The notes beneath the pieces were generated by a model. That model searched no databases. It saw only the letters and a list, made by a program, of their open reading frames with translations, and was not told the origin of the DNA. The position numbers and the translations under genes were made by a program. Shown here piece after piece: positions 12,301 to 25,246 of a stretch of DNA of 64,000 nucleotides (positions are counted from its first letter, which is position 1; the number at the start of each line of letters is the position of its first letter). The stretch comes from Oryzias latipes (lineage: Eukaryota; Chordata; Actinopteri; Beloniformes; Adrianichthyidae), in NCBI RefSeq assembly GCF_002234675.1, contig NC_019880.2:13753756-13817755 (forward strand), given 5' to 3'.

Positions 12301-13957
12301 GGTCTCATTAGTGTCTGGAGGGGCCAGTGGACTCCACAGAAATCCACCGACAGAGCCATGTAGCTAGTTAGTTGGGGCATCATGCACAAGGTTTTGCTAC
12401 TTTGTCACCAGCAATTTCTTCTTTTGCTGTCAAGCACCTGTCAGATTTCTACTGATAAAGGCAAGCTGTCATTTCTTCCATCTGGGTTGCTGGATGTACA
12501 CCAAGCCTGCTGTACCAGAAAAATGTAAACACGAGCCATCGTGGAGATTTCAAGGCCTGATTGAAACCCATATTGCATTATCTTGATTTTTCTGACATGA
12601 TTTCTTAATGCTTTATTTGCTGCAATTTATCAACCCGTAAAGCATTCCTTATCTGCACTGACAAAATTCAAATGAGACATAAATCATACAACTGACATGC
12701 AGTAATATAAGAGGGGAAGTAAGAATAGCAGGTGTTCAAATTTGAGCGAGAAATCCAGCTTTTCATCAAAGTTCTGTTCATCAGGATCATTTTCTCCTTT
12801 GAGTTGACATAAAATAACTTTGGCTCCAGGCTTACCTGCTACACCGGGCATGAATCAGCCAAGTTCCATTTAATACCCTAAAAGCCCAGCATTACTTATG
12901 GCATTAATGGCGCTTGCTTCAATGTCTCCATCCATCTGCAGGGCCTCCGAGTGACAGGAGCTGGCACAATCATCATCCACTTAGAGTGCTATACTTTTTC
13001 TTCTGCCAGCTCCGAGCACGGGGCATTTCACAAGCTTCCCAGACTGAAATTAGATTTTTACCACTTCACTGATTCTTTGCTTTTTCTTTTCCTTTTTTCT
13101 TTTCAGACTGAGCTGTGGTCTAGGAAGAGCTTGGACTGATAAAATCTGATGTGTGACAATAAGAAAACAAAAGCACAGTTCCACTCCGGATAAAATTTGA
13201 AAGCTTTGAAAGAGTGGGAAATGAGCATGAATCATAGTGGCAGCATATTGAATAATAAGCAACACTGCAGTCAGTGCACGATGAATCATTTTCTACTGAA
13301 AGGTGGCACTGCCAGTTACAAGCAAGAACTGATGTGCCCTTAATTTCATGAAGTAATTCTATATCATAATCACTGTGAAAAGCATCTTTTCTAGCTTGAA
13401 TTTCCTCTTAAAATGTGAGCCTCCAGTAATTATTGCGCTTTTAACTACCTCTACTACCACAAAGCTGAAGTTTAAATCCTTTTAGTATTCATTACACCAC
13501 CTCATACTGTAATAAGCACCACCAATTCCTCGGTGGTGGAACCTCTGACCTCATACTCTGGACCTTGATCCTCCTCCACTTCATACGACACAGTCTGGAT
13601 CTTCACATCCTTTTCTCCTTGTGCAATGTGGTCGGTGTTTTCGGTGGAAATTGCATCCGTCGCAGCGTCCTTATTCTCTGTGAATGTGGTCTCAAAGCTC
13701 TCGCTCTTTGAGTCCTTGCTGTGGAGGCTAACATCGTCCTTGTACATGATTAAGTTCGGCTTGTAAAAGGCCTCCACAGCAATGTGAAGAGAGGTTGCAT
13801 CCAGAAACTGTTGAGATTTATGCGTGCCGCTGGTTCCCGTGTAGTAGTAGCCGATCAGACTGTCCTGGTAGGGCTGGTAGTCGCATTGGTAACCCTGGTA
13901 GTTGTTCCTGCTGGTTTTGTCGAGAAGGGGGTTTTGAAGCTCATTGAGGCTCTCCAT
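9350..13957 (-). CDS. syndig1l: Synapse differentiation-inducing 1-like protein (SYNDIG1L, capucin), complete
   Basis: Three coding exons join in phase 0: 13957-13508 (150 codons), 10260-10123 (46 codons) and 9508-9350 (52 codons plus TAG), giving 248 aa against about 238 in mammals. The start [12 protein letters not shown] matches the N-terminus of mammalian SYNDIG1L closely and separates it from SYNDIG1. The N-terminal two thirds are cytosolic and acidic, ending in a Ser/Asp/Glu stretch (about 151-161). The C-terminal CD225/dispanin-type region begins at [13 protein letters not shown], with a first hydrophobic segment at about 171-193 containing [15 protein letters not shown] and a second at about 216-242 ([17 protein letters not shown]). 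Donors are ACA|GTATGA and AAG|GTAAAG; acceptors are CTTCCAG and TTCGTCAG. The family is known as Golgi/brain-enriched membrane proteins related to the AMPA-receptor-associated SYNDIG1; the role of this copy is inferred. The 3' end of coding exon 1 is the least certain junction because the linker there is not conserved. Confidence 0.92.
10430..13450. other. syndig1l intron 2, no further exon recognised
   Basis: This is the bulk of the intron between the first and second coding exons (10261-13507). It holds A-runs near 10411 and 10723 and AT-rich unique-looking DNA. No repeat family was recognised and none of the open frames looks coding. Confidence 0.5.
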
Positions 13958-14027
13958 GATTTTAAAAAAAGTTGAATTGATAAAGAGATTGAATGGTGAA
14001 GTCCAAGGTTTTACTGATGGTCTTACA

Positions 14028-15500
14028 GCTGGACACAAAAAAAAAGTCAATTAAAATAAACACCATCAAAAATGCATGCAGTCATTTTTAAACCATGCTG
14101 CTCATGCAGCTGCAGTTTGATCCCAAAATAACACATTTTGGCCGTAATGCGATTTGGGAATTCATTGCAGGGGTACCTTGATTTGATTCAGCAATCAGGA
14201 TTCCTCCTACAAACTCTTAGCAAAAGCAGCAATAAATGCACCATCTGCTGTATGTTCAGCTGTTCATCTCCCACACCTAGTTTCATATAAACCTGCAGGA
14301 AAATGCATCCTTTACACAGCCTTTGCATACTGATTTGAAATGTCTGCCATTTGATCTTCTTGACTAGTTTTACATTCAGTTGTCGAATGGAACAAATGGG
14401 AAACAAATATCCGAGAGAAAATTGAAAGGCACTCTGCCAATGAAAGGTGGTGTTATCTAAGTATTTCCAGATTTGTGGCAGCAAATGGGAGGTTTGTTTT
14501 GCAAATTAGCCAGTCGAATCAGCCCGGCTTGCTTAATCTTGCAACTAAATCTGATATCCGCAAACTAATAATGAAATTAGATAGTAGATGCTGAAGCAGC
14601 TGAAGGTCAAATCCGAATCAGCTTGATAAATTGTTACAAAATACTTAATTTTTATTTAGAGGAGAATGCATCTGTAGACATTAGAAAAATAAAAAAGTAT
14701 TAAAAAGTAAAGCTTTTTGAACCCACTGTAGATTTCCTACTGATTTGCTCTGGAGAAGCATGACTAATGTGGGCCAGTGGCTGAGTGAGCCCACACACAC
14801 ACACACCCGCGCAAACACACACAAACAGGACTTAAGCTCAGCATTTTCACCACTGTGTATATTCCTGCAAGCTTCCGAGGCTGAGCCACAGTCCAGATAA
14901 CAAGAAATTCCATTACACACTACATTACACAAGGAAAATCACATCTCGAATGCACAAATAATTCATTTCACATTAGAAAAAGTGCACTTAGCACACTTGA
15001 GTGTATACTTAGACTCCACAATTATTAATGACCATAAGTAAACTGTCTGTCTGTCTGTTCTCTGGCTTTATTGGGGCTCTCTCACACACACATGCGCATG
15101 CACGCAATAAACAACAAAAAATACACAATTCCCTTTATTTTGGTCAGCCTACGTTACTTCACATAAAGAGCAAAACTAAGAATATACTCCTGATCATTCT
15201 ACATGTCTCTTTCTTAAAAACATTCGGATGTAAGAGAGCTGCTATATGAGTATTTTGGGGGGAAAGCTCTGACAATAGTCTTACCTGTAGAAGACAACTC
15301 CCCGCTTCGATCCGCTCAGCATCGTTCCCTGGCGCAACTCGCTCGATGGAGAGGAATGGGAAAGGAGCGATCCAGCATCGCACTTCTCATTTTCAGTTTG
15401 GGCAAAACTGCCATCGGTGCACAGCATACAAACATCCGCGTTTAAAAAGCCCTGTAGTCCGTGCGCCTCAGATTGGACTTCGCACAGATGCCATGGCACC
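14028..15500 (-). promoter_or_regulatory. syndig1l 5' UTR exon and promoter-proximal CpG-rich region (probable)
   Basis: A consensus donor, CTACAG|GTAAGA on the minus strand, ends a probable untranslated exon at 15285. A matching acceptor TGTGTCCAG ends at 14029, just before the exon with the start codon. The stretch from about 15285 to 15680 is visibly richer in CG dinucleotides than its surroundings, as expected for a vertebrate promoter. Short upstream ORFs are present in the proposed leader, including an ATG in strong context (GCCATGG) at about 15493 that ends after eight codons, and a 39-codon ORF beginning with MFVCCAPMAV. In-frame TAA just before the main ATG shows that the leader is not an N-terminal extension. 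The transcription start is not defined. An AC-rich microsatellite lies at about 14793-14825. Confidence 0.5.
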
Positions 15501-15699
15501 GCCGCTGCGCCTGGTGTTGGTTGATTTTACGCACAGTGTCGCGCTGAGCTCCAAACAAAACAAGTCGGACAGAAGCTGAGATGACTTCAGACAAATGATT
15601 GGCTATTCGTGGCGCGCTGTAAAACTCTGCTGCCGAGCAGGGATTTGAAATGTCCACGTTTTTTTTACGCACCGCCTACAACCCATGGGATCTATTCTG

Positions 15700-18600
15700 C
15701 TTATCATGAACTGCGAATGTTATATGAAATCAGGCTCATGGGAAAGCTACTGAAATGTCCTTTACAGCACAAGAGCAGCTTTGCAGACTTTTATGACATA
15801 TTTTCTGCTATTTATTTACGTCACATGCAGCTTAGGTGTCATTTTGACCATTTACCAGGCACAAATCTAATGTGTATTCTTCCTTTATATCTTACATATA
15901 AACATTAAAAGCCTCAGGGTTTAAACACAACCAGGAATATAGATCATCATGTTAAAATTCATCTCACATTTACTTTTGATGAAATGTTTAGACAAATCCC
16001 ATTAATCTAGCTTGAGCGTAAACATTGAGATGTGCTCTGATCCACCTGAATTCCCTTTGATTATGCTCCAATTCTACCCTGTAAACATGGTTTATATAAC
16101 GCCTATAAGGATGCATTTCTTATACAAACATGTTTGTGACACAGCCAATCTCACCCCGAAAAATTAACCAGTTCTGATCTTGCTGGAATAGAGATAACTG
16201 CACCACATCACATTTAAGAGGTCTCTGCCATGTGGACTCTCTAAAAGCATTTTTTTTTTAAGATTGTGATGCTAGATGACAAAAACTAAAAGACTGATAT
16301 ACAGCCAGAGAACATTGAACACATATCTTGTTCAGACGGAGCTCATAAGCTCATAAAACTGACTGGAGTTAATAATGTGCAAGCCCTGGCTCTGGCACTT
16401 TCACTGGGAGATACATTAAGGTGCTGATGGATACTTTATGGGGGAAACATGGGTCTGCATTTATAAGACTGGGCAGTCACGCTCCTCGAGTCACCTTGTG
16501 TTCACATGCACGAAGCAACGTGGCATAACAGCCCCGCTGTCTGTGTGATGGATACCACTCCCTCAGGGGACGAGTATATTAGAAGAGAGGGTGAGGGTGG
16601 TAAGCATGGAGGGTGGAATGGAACCTTTAACCTCTTTCCTCTCCCTTTCCCTCTCTATTTGTCACGGTAGGAAGATTGAGGATAGACATTTCCCATTTCT
16701 GAAAATGAGGATCTACAAACAAAAACAAGCAAGCTGTGAGGCAAAAACCCAGTAGAGCTCAGAGATGCCACATTTAGCACAGTTTATGCGAAGAAAGGAT
16801 CTCTCCAAAGACCAAGCGTTCTCTTGCTTTCTGTAGATGGACTGTGAATATTTATGGTTCTTACTGTGCCCCTTTCTTCTGCTCCACTTTCCTCTCTATA
16901 TTTAGGCACCATGTCACTATGTACCAGACGCACACTTTATAAGAGTTTTTTTTTTTTTTTGCTCTCAGACCTAATCATGAAGAATGCTTGCACCAATGCA
17001 GAGCAGGTTATGATTTATCTGATATTGCAGCCAGTTGTGACACCGTGAACTTTCCTCCGGCCCCCTAACCAGCTTTAATCATTTGAACGCTTTTGGGAAT
17101 TAATCAGCCTAATCGGATTGGCAGAGGAAGCTTCAAACCAATTAAGTTGATCTAGTCTATACGGCTTTGAAACAGGAAGTGTGTGTTTTTAATGTATATG
17201 TGTTTAGCAGAACTTGCTGTGTAGCAGCTTTTCCTCAAAGGTCATCTTTGATGTTTACTTTGCTTTCTGATGAAATAAAGGAGGATCGAACCAAGTATTT
17301 CTGATCCGTACAATGAGTATAGGACAAACGTCAGAAGATATTTCTTTGAATGACATGTAGCAAACGCTTGTACAGCTGCATTAACAAGTTCTACCTTCAG
17401 ATTTTATGTACCAGTAAACAAGTGGAATATTGGAGTCATTTTTACCAGTTCTTTATTTTTTCATGTTGTTGACATGTTCTGATCACATCTAAAATCAGCA
17501 ATATCCTGTTGCAGAGTGATGTAAAGGAACTGGGATTAAATCCCTTTTAGCAAGCTGTCCCAAAACATCCCTGAAAAGTCTCCAGTTAATCCAAAATACT
17601 AATATAAAATACTTTAATTTTAGCTTCTCTTCCTTTGCCGCCTGTTTTAAGCTCCTCTTACTAATAAAGCTGTCATCTTGAAGCCCTCATAGTTCCATAT
17701 ATTTTCAAAACGGAGTGTTTTGCTCTCCGACAGCAGGATTAGTCATTGTTCCTAGAATTTCCCAAACTGGAAGGGAAGGCAGAGGTTTTAGCTGTCAGGC
17801 TCCTCTCTTGTGAAAGCAGCTCACAGTTTTAGAGGCATGCAGAGTATGAGTCTGTACCTTATACATTTGAAAGAAATCCGTGGGCTGTTTTTACAAAAAA
17901 ACACAGTATTGTCTCAATTACATTGAATTAAATTTGTTTGTTCTTCAAAAATCTTCTAGAACCACATTTCTTTGCTTTGTTGTGGAATCTTTTGTTTCCA
18001 TTGTCTCTGACTTGGGATGAATTGTGCTGTGAATTGCTGCTTTATAAATAAACTGAGCAGTAATGGGTTTTACACCTCTGTGGTGATATAAATATAGTGG
18101 TAATTTTCACATGTGGCATGCGAAAGCATGGACAAGAGAAATGTCTGTTTCCATAAGTAAAACATTAAAAGGGTTAGAAAATGCCACCAAATTTGTGGAG
18201 TGAAACGTGTTTTTAATATTTTAGCTTAAGACAGTCAAAGGTGGGATCGATCCATGCCTGAAATCAAAAACATAATAAATTCTTAACCTAACATATCTTC
18301 AGGGCATTTTTTCTCAAAGTCCAGCACATTTGTGAAGATAATATTTTAGAAAATTCCACTACTTAAGTCAGGGAAAATAGTGTCTTCAAAGTGTCAAATG
18401 TTTTAAAGGATGCCAGACCAATTTAAGGTTTATTTCCCACGTTGTGGCACCGTGCTGCTGCTGGGGTGCCTGAAAAAGACCTTTTTTTTACTGAAAGTGG
18501 AAGTAGACACAATGTACTGCAGTGTGGCTGTCAAAGGTTTGAGAAAAAAATTATTCTAACTTGCTGAATCATGCTGTGTCCCAAATGGAATTTATTATGT

Positions 18601-21100
18601 GCTGTTTTCATGTTCTCATGAGGTCATCAGTGTTGTAGGCGTCAGCTACTTTCACTCTCAGACTGAAAGCTGATCATTTTTTTTCCTCTAAATGCTCGTT
18701 CAGATGTGCTTTTATTGTGTTAAATTGTGCAAACATCATGCTTGAAGTGTTTTAAGAGTACCAATAACAGAATTTTTGATGTTGACATGCAGTCACCAGG
18801 TGGTGTGTATCATCTATTTGGTCAAAAAAGCCATGTTAAAGAAAAGAAAAAAAAGCTTGGCTTTGCCTCTGGAATGGAGGAGGCAGGTGCAGCAGTCACC
18901 TGGGGTAGGTTTTGCCCGAAAACACTCTGGAGCTCCTTCCAGAAATTGGAGGCTCAGTGCAAACCTCACACTGGAAACAAACAAGAAGAAGAAGCCTCTC
19001 ATAGTAAACTGACTAATATTCAGCAGCTCACCTAAGTACAATGAGCTAAAAAGGAAGCAGATGAGAAACTGTTGTGCTATTGGCAGGAAAAGAAGAAGAA
19101 AATGTCCCTTCAGTTGGCTTTCAGACATCTTTCAAAGCACTGAATCAAACACTAGAGCATGAAGAACAACAAAGGCTCTCAGTTTATTAAGCACAAAGAG
19201 CTGCAATCTAGTGACCAAATAATTAGTCCCTAGGGCAGGATTATAGAAATATTTGTGAAGGTCTAGGAAAAAATACAAAGCACTATATACATAGAATGTT
19301 TTGAACTTCTGTAGAAGGTTATCACAAAAAAAGAAAAAAGAAAAATATATGAAGTGACTTCAAGAATTTGGATCGTCTTTTTCCTTGAAGTGCTAAAAAG
19401 CTGCACTCTGAATGACTTTTCAAGGTCCCTGAAGAAATGTTTTGTAGGATCCTTGACAGAGCGTGCCTGGATGTTTTCCCAAATCTATGTGAAGGAGCAA
19501 CGGATGTTCAGAATGTTGAGGAAACCAGCTGAGGCTCTTCTCTTGGCGGTGCAATCAACAAACACGTCACGTGTATCAACAAATGTGAAAATGAATTAAA
19601 AAGTCAAATTAATAACATTTATAAGAGAGGAGCATAAAGTGATCAGCAGAAAGGTGGTAAAAACATCAAAAAAGAGGTCTTGAATTTCTAAGGTGGACTG
19701 GTGATGTTGCATGTTTTATCAGTAAACAACCAGATGTCAGTCAAGGGGATTTCACAGCTAAGGCTAAATATAAAGGATGCAGAAATGCCTCTTTGTGGTA
19801 ACATCTGCAGAATCACACCGTCTGGTATTCACCAGTTGTGTCTCCTTAATACCTGCATATTCTTAAAATCTATTGGAACTGGAGTCTGAATTGTGCTCCT
19901 CCTGGGTTGTCACAGTGACCCACACACCTTTCTGTGTCCTGCACTCATAGTTGTTGATGATTTCACAGGAAATTAAAGAAATTGTTTAAACATCCTGTTC
20001 CAGGCTCACCATTCTAATTTCCTCTTTTATGGTTTCATTCCAAGATTCACTTTGGCTATTGAAAACTCATTAGGGAGAAAAAATAAATAACTCTGATGTC
20101 CTCCCACTTAAAAAGAACACATGTTTAAGGGTGTTTTACAAGAAGCCACTAATCCAAATGATTAATGAGAAAATGGAAGAGAAGAAATTCCAGCAGAAGA
20201 AAAACATGATGCCAAAACAACTGAAATACCATTCTTGGAATAAAGAGCATCAATGGGACAGGAAGGAATGCACGTTGTGGTCTAAAGGTCAGCAATAATA
20301 CCAGTTTGTAGCTCTTCACCTGCAAGCTCACCTCCCCTTGGCAGTGCATATAAAAATTCAAAGTGTGTAATTTGACAGAGATCCGCTCAGGAGGCGCAGG
20401 AGTTCATGTCAATCATCAAAAGACCCCCTCCCACTGAAGAAAAGTGAGCCAAGACATTGCAGATTTTCTCATCATTACAGGTTGCTCAGTTTGAACAGTA
20501 GCACATTTTCTGAGAGACTTTGGGACTGACTAATGGGAATTTCCATAGTGAAATTTGAAAACTTCAATTAACGAAAGACCAGCAAGACTTTATGTGGACA
20601 GCTGCTTTTCCATGAATAATGAAATGGCTGTAGGATTGTCTAATGGGATAGATTTGCTCTAATCCACGGACATAACAGAAATTCTTATGGCACTGGCAAA
20701 GAAAAGAAACTCAAAGAGGCTGTTGCATCGTGATGGAAACTGTGTCATTCTTTTAAAAATACTTTAATTGATTTCCGTTGGGAACGACGTTAGCACTATA
20801 ATGAACAGTTCTCTGTTAATCCTGTCTATCTGGAGGTATGCCACATGATGACTCAGCCAGGCGTGACAGCAAACGTGGAAGAAAAATGTTTTTTCACGCT
20901 TCACTTAATGAACCCAGTAAGAAAATATAATCACTTATGTGTAACCGTGCTCAAGCCACCATCTCCAATGCATCGTGGGAAAAGCCTGCCCTTACAGCTT
21001 TCCACTTTAATGTGACCCATCAGCCCTATTAACCATTTATTAAAAAGCAGAGGATCCAGCAGTCTTCAGTATTATTCTGAGCTAAGACCAAGACGAGGAT
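15700..21100. other. Gene-poor intergenic DNA
   Basis: No exon, RNA gene or complete repeat was recognised over this 5.4 kb. Open frames at 16854-17048, 18727-19128 and 19354-19599 lack splice context and family features. Some stretches look unique and not obviously repetitive (about 16380-17100), so conserved non-coding elements are possible but cannot be shown from one sequence. Confidence 0.45.
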
Positions 21101-21113
21101 ATCGCCATCTGTC

Positions 21114-21150
21114 ATTGGCTGTGGGACTGCTGTGGAGGAGATATAAATAG
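21114..21150 (+). promoter_or_regulatory. Candidate CCAAT/TATA promoter in intergenic DNA
   Basis: An inverted CCAAT box (ATTGG, 21114-21118) is followed 23 bases later by a TATA-like element ATATAAATAG (21141-21150). The spacing suits a pol II core promoter with a start near 21172-21176. The first ATG downstream is at 21234 with A at -3. Such motifs can occur by chance in AT-rich DNA, so this is only a candidate. Confidence 0.3.
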
Positions 21151-21233
21151 GTAATCATTAAGGAGCTGCTGCAGGTTAAACCAAGGAAGCTTGCTTCAGG
21201 CTGTCGTGACTCATCGTCCTGTCTTTCTGCATC

Positions 21234-21326
21234 ATGTCAGTTGGAGCAAAAGTGGAGTTTTCCACCCCTGGCTACTGCCTCCAACCAGTGACCTGCCCTC
21301 ATGAACCAAGACCTGCTGGAGGCTGA
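21234..21326 (+). CDS. Possible 30-codon small ORF behind the candidate promoter
   Basis: The ATG at 21234 opens a frame that ends with TGA at 21324-21326 (30 aa, beginning MSVGAKVEFSTPG). It has no signal peptide, membrane segment or known motif. It is the first ATG after the candidate TATA box. It may equally be a chance ORF in a non-coding transcript or in non-transcribed DNA, and no splice partner was found. Confidence 0.15.
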   Translation: MSVGAKVEFSTPGYCLQPVTCPHEPRPAGG

Positions 21327-21372
21327 CTCCCTAGAGTTCTGTGGGATAAATACTGCATCCCTCTTCTTAAAC

Positions 21373-21873
21373 TACCGTATTTTCTGCACTGTAAGGTGCA
21401 CTTAAAAGCCGTTATGTCTTTCAGAAAATTGACTATATTTACTTGTGCTTACTTATGTGAAAGGGATTTTGAGACGTACACAGTGCTCTATCAAAATCAA
21501 AGTGGGGTGTTGTGGTTAACACGCTAATGCGGCTAAAACACGGACTGTGGGTTTATTTTGTTTTAATGACAAGGTTGAGAGTTAGCAAAGTTACAGCAAC
21601 CTTTTGTTTTGCCACAGATCGGTTTGTTCTTTTACGAGTTGCAAACTTGGGTGTTATTTTAAATACTCCAACATGACTTAGGTGTAGCACGTTACAAACA
21701 AGTTCTAGATTTACTTTGAACGCAGTTAATAATAAAGTCTGACTGACAGACTTATCTCTCACTCTTTTGTCTCACTTAATGCGCCTTATAGTTTGGTGTG
21801 CCTTATATATGATGCAAGTTTGGAAATAGACCATTCATTGACAGTGCACCCCATTGTACCCAAAAATACAGTA
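21373..21873. mobile_element. Non-autonomous DNA transposon (pogo/Tc1-type MITE)
   Basis: The left end reads TACCGTATTTTCTGCACTG and the right end is the inverted form ending AAAATACAGTA, about 500 bp apart. The interior repeats GGTGCAC/GTGCGCC-type blocks next to both ends (TAAGGTGCACTTAAAAGCC on the left, GCGCCTTATAGTTTGG TGTGCC on the right). This pattern is common in fish MITEs flanked by TA. The minus-strand frame at 21553-21762 lies inside and is not a transposase. Confidence 0.6.
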
Positions 21874-24684
21874 TTTTGTGTTATTTGTTACAGCTGAAAA
21901 TGGTATTTGAAGAGGTCAGCTAACAGTTGAACATTAACATGTGTATTTTATCCATAAACAGCCTGATTTGTTTGGCTATTTGGTTTCTTTTTTTTTTTCA
22001 GCTAAGTCATGTTTCGTTTTGTGTTCAGCGATGTTCTGTTTCCTCCAGTCATCCACAGCTGTTCCAGTTTCAGGTAATGGCCTCTCAGTCTATTGTTGGT
22101 CCCTGGTTTTAATTGTCCAGTCTCAGCAGATCATGTGTTTTATCACTTTTTATATCTACAGGTTTTAATTCTGTTCTTTTTTTGCGTATGTGTCAAGTTT
22201 AAGTTTATTGACTATTTTCTTTATGCTTCCGCCATCCTCTCCCCAGTCTTCTGTGCTCTGTATCACCACAGTCCATAAAGTGGTCATCTACAGTAGTGTT
22301 TATCAGTTTTTTCTGATTATTAGATGGTTTTATTTATTAATTTCTGATTTGTGTTAAGTCAATTTTTTTAAATTATATTTGTGCAGTTTTGTGTTGAGCT
22401 TGACACTTTTTTCCTGCCCCTTTTGGTGCCTGTGTAAGTTTGTTTACTTTTTTTTACTGTAGTTTGGTTCTTGTCAGATTCTCTTCTTGTGTTTGTGTTA
22501 TTTGTCATTCATGGCATGATTAGCTTCTGCTTTTGTCATTTTTATGTCACCTGCTTCAGTGGATATATGCACACTCTCACATATATGTGTATGTGAGCAT
22601 AAGTATATATAGCTTTGGGTCCACCAGTACCACCAATGACGACAGAAAGATGTGGCAGGAAATGAACTGAAACAATGGTCTTGTGCACACGAAGAAAGAA
22701 CCAACAAACAGGAAGCAGCTAAAATAATTGCATGCAGAAACCAGGTGGGAAAAACATCAGGTATGAAAAAAAGGGCATATGTCTGGCATATTACGGAAAA
22801 AATATTCAAATTTTTGCACAGCTGCTGTTTGATCATTTGAAAGAAACATTTTCCTTTTGACCGTTTCTGAGCAGCTTCCTTTGTGCCTCAGATGCTGCAA
22901 ACCATCATTTCAACCCTAGATAGCTCAGTTTGGTGTTTACTGGTGAAATTGTGGTCCCCATTAATAAAGCCACACCCACAAAGTGACAATCACAGCCAAA
23001 GGCAAAAATGTGGCTGTTTTCTATTTACCCTAAAAACAGATCCCATTCACAAAGGCAGACTGTTATGGCTTTCATCTGACATTACAATGAAAAATAGATC
23101 TCAGCAAACCCAGCAAAGCGCAAAACTTACATATAATGTTCTCTTCCTAGCTGTGATTTCAGGAGTGTTTATTATCCGAGCCCCTGCAGGCTGCTAAAGG
23201 CTGCCTCATTCGAAAAGCCATTTTCTGTGCATAGAGTCACCCCGGCTTATGATGCAGCTAATGAATGGTATCACCAAGGGATTCTTGCAGGTGTCAAAAG
23301 GTGAGGGAGGACTGCCTGTTTGTGAGTTCTATTCTGCGCTTCGTTTGCACCACCTATTATAAACACAGACAATATGTGTCTTGTTTTTCACACCAAAGGA
23401 CCAATCCTGATGTAATTAGAGCTCGCCAGAACTGCACGGCACTGTACCACACAACAGCTCTCAGTCTCAGTACCATCCAAACAGATTTCATGGGCAGCAT
23501 TTTAAAGAATCAATTTTCATGCGTAACCCCTGGGAGAGGAGTAAAAGTAAGGATCTAAGATGAAGAAAAATGAATGTCTGTAACTGCTCATCTATTTGAG
23601 CTCTCTGGCTCAAGGCTCTTCAAAAGGCTGCTTTTTCCACTTTAGCTATCTTTTCCCAAATGGCTGTCTGCTGCACGGACTAATGGCTCTGAAAAGAAAT
23701 GCAGGGAGACAGGATGTAAGCTGATATTGTCATCACAGCCTAATAGCAGAAAAGGTGATGCTCACGTTTGTCCCTTGCACAAAACATATTAGCTCCACAA
23801 TAAAAGCTTGTAAAATTCTGATATTGTTACATATATCCCTTTATTGTTTTCTACTGATCTTCATTCTATTATTACACGATGATCAAATCATACTGACAGA
23901 AGAAAAAAAAAGTGTTTTTCACCCAGAAGGTAGCTGCTTCCAAGATTCAGGTTAAATTTCAGATGCATTTTTTTTTATCTGGCCATCCCTTCTACAGTAT
24001 CACTCCTCTCCCCTTCTGTAATTATTTCATGATACCTTTTGGAACCTTTAAATGAAGACCAGGCCTCAAGGGACTGTTGTAGCCTAAGCTCCAGCAAAGG
24101 AAATAGAAATGTTAAGCACCTTCCAGGAACGTGTTCAATTACCAATCTTTTAATTACTAATTTCAGAAAAGCGGCAGATTTAGCACTTTGGGTTCTCACG
24201 ATGGGAAGATGATCCTTCTACGGTGACAGTTACCACATTTTTGCGGTAAATGGATTGCTTTTCAGTCTATTAATTAACAACAAACTTATACATTTTTACC
24301 TAAACTAACCTGAGATTTTGTAAGTAGTTTTATTAAAATTAACCCAAATCCCAAATGAATTAGCTTTTTTCCCACCCATCTACAAATATCTTTTTAATGA
24401 TGTTGGTTAAAAAAAACTGATGAGACAGAGCTTACATCTAATTTCAGGCTTTTTGGTCACATCTGTGCTTTAAGGGTTTCTTACTTTCACGCTTTCGACC
24501 TCTGAGATGATCTTAAATGATATAAGTAAATTCTCTTGACCTTTTTAAATTTATTTTATCTCAACTTTTGCTGATTTATCAGTTCACTTCCATAATTATC
24601 TTCTCTATTTTTGGTGGTTTATCCCCCCACCCCTCATTTTTTTCATTGCTTCACATTTTATGTAAAACAATTAGCACTGCATCC
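21874..24684. other. Intergenic DNA, nothing recognised
   Basis: T-rich and AT-rich sequence with several open frames (22498-22836, 22883-23197, 23265-23558) that lack motifs, splice sites or biased composition. No gene or repeat call is supported. Confidence 0.45.
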
Positions 24685-24992
24685 AAGAGCATCCATCCAT
24701 TTTCCAATCCTGCTTAATCTCTGTTTGAAGTCATGGGGTTGCTGGACTCAATCCCAGTCACTGTTGGGAAAAGGCAGGGTGAACCCTGGATTGTTGGCCA
24801 GACGGGCCACAGAACCACACATACACTCACATTTGCATGCACCAATCCACTTGTGGTGCATTTTCTTATACTGTGGGAAGAAGACGGAGACCCAGGAGAA
24901 ACCCCACCCATGCATGGGGCAACATGCAAACTCCACACAGAAAGGTCCAAACTGGGACTCAAACAAGCTACTTCTCGCTGTGAGGCGAGGGG
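24685..24992 (-). repeat. SINE with tRNA-like head, reverse orientation, diverged
   Basis: The block from the ATCCATCC tail through GCAAACTCCACACAGAAAGG to CGCTGTGAGGCGA is the reverse complement of the repeat at 62641-63045, in the same order. The copy ends before the A-box region, so its head is incomplete. Overlapping open frames on both strands (24611-25059, 24714-25001) are by-products of this repeat and not genes. Confidence 0.7.
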
Positions 24993-25246
24993 GGTAACCA
25001 AGGAGGTTGAAAGGATTTGTTGTTTGAGGTTAACATTGTTGTCACCTGTTACATTTTAAAGGTCAGAATTGTGTTGCCTTTGGGAGCACTGCAGTGACCT
25101 TTTTATCATTCTTTTATCGTTCATGCTTCAAGACTTGCACTGAGGCAATCCTTCTTCTTCTTTGCCTTTTAGGGGTCATCCGAGGAAATCCTCCTGCATT
25201 TAACCCCATCCTCTGTGTGATTTGTGCATTATTGGCTTTGGTTTTA

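Noticed and set aside
15281..15499. 72-codon minus-strand frame as an N-terminal extension of syndig1l
   Set aside because: After the splice it meets an in-frame TAA before the MESLNEL start; treated as 5' UTR.
22498..22836. 112-codon minus-strand frame with hydrophobic stretch
   Set aside because: AT-driven hydrophobic residues in AT-rich DNA; no support for a gene.
24611..25059. Overlapping open frames of 72-128 codons on both strands
   Set aside because: They lie within a diverged SINE copy; the same block recurs at 62641-63045 where frames differ.
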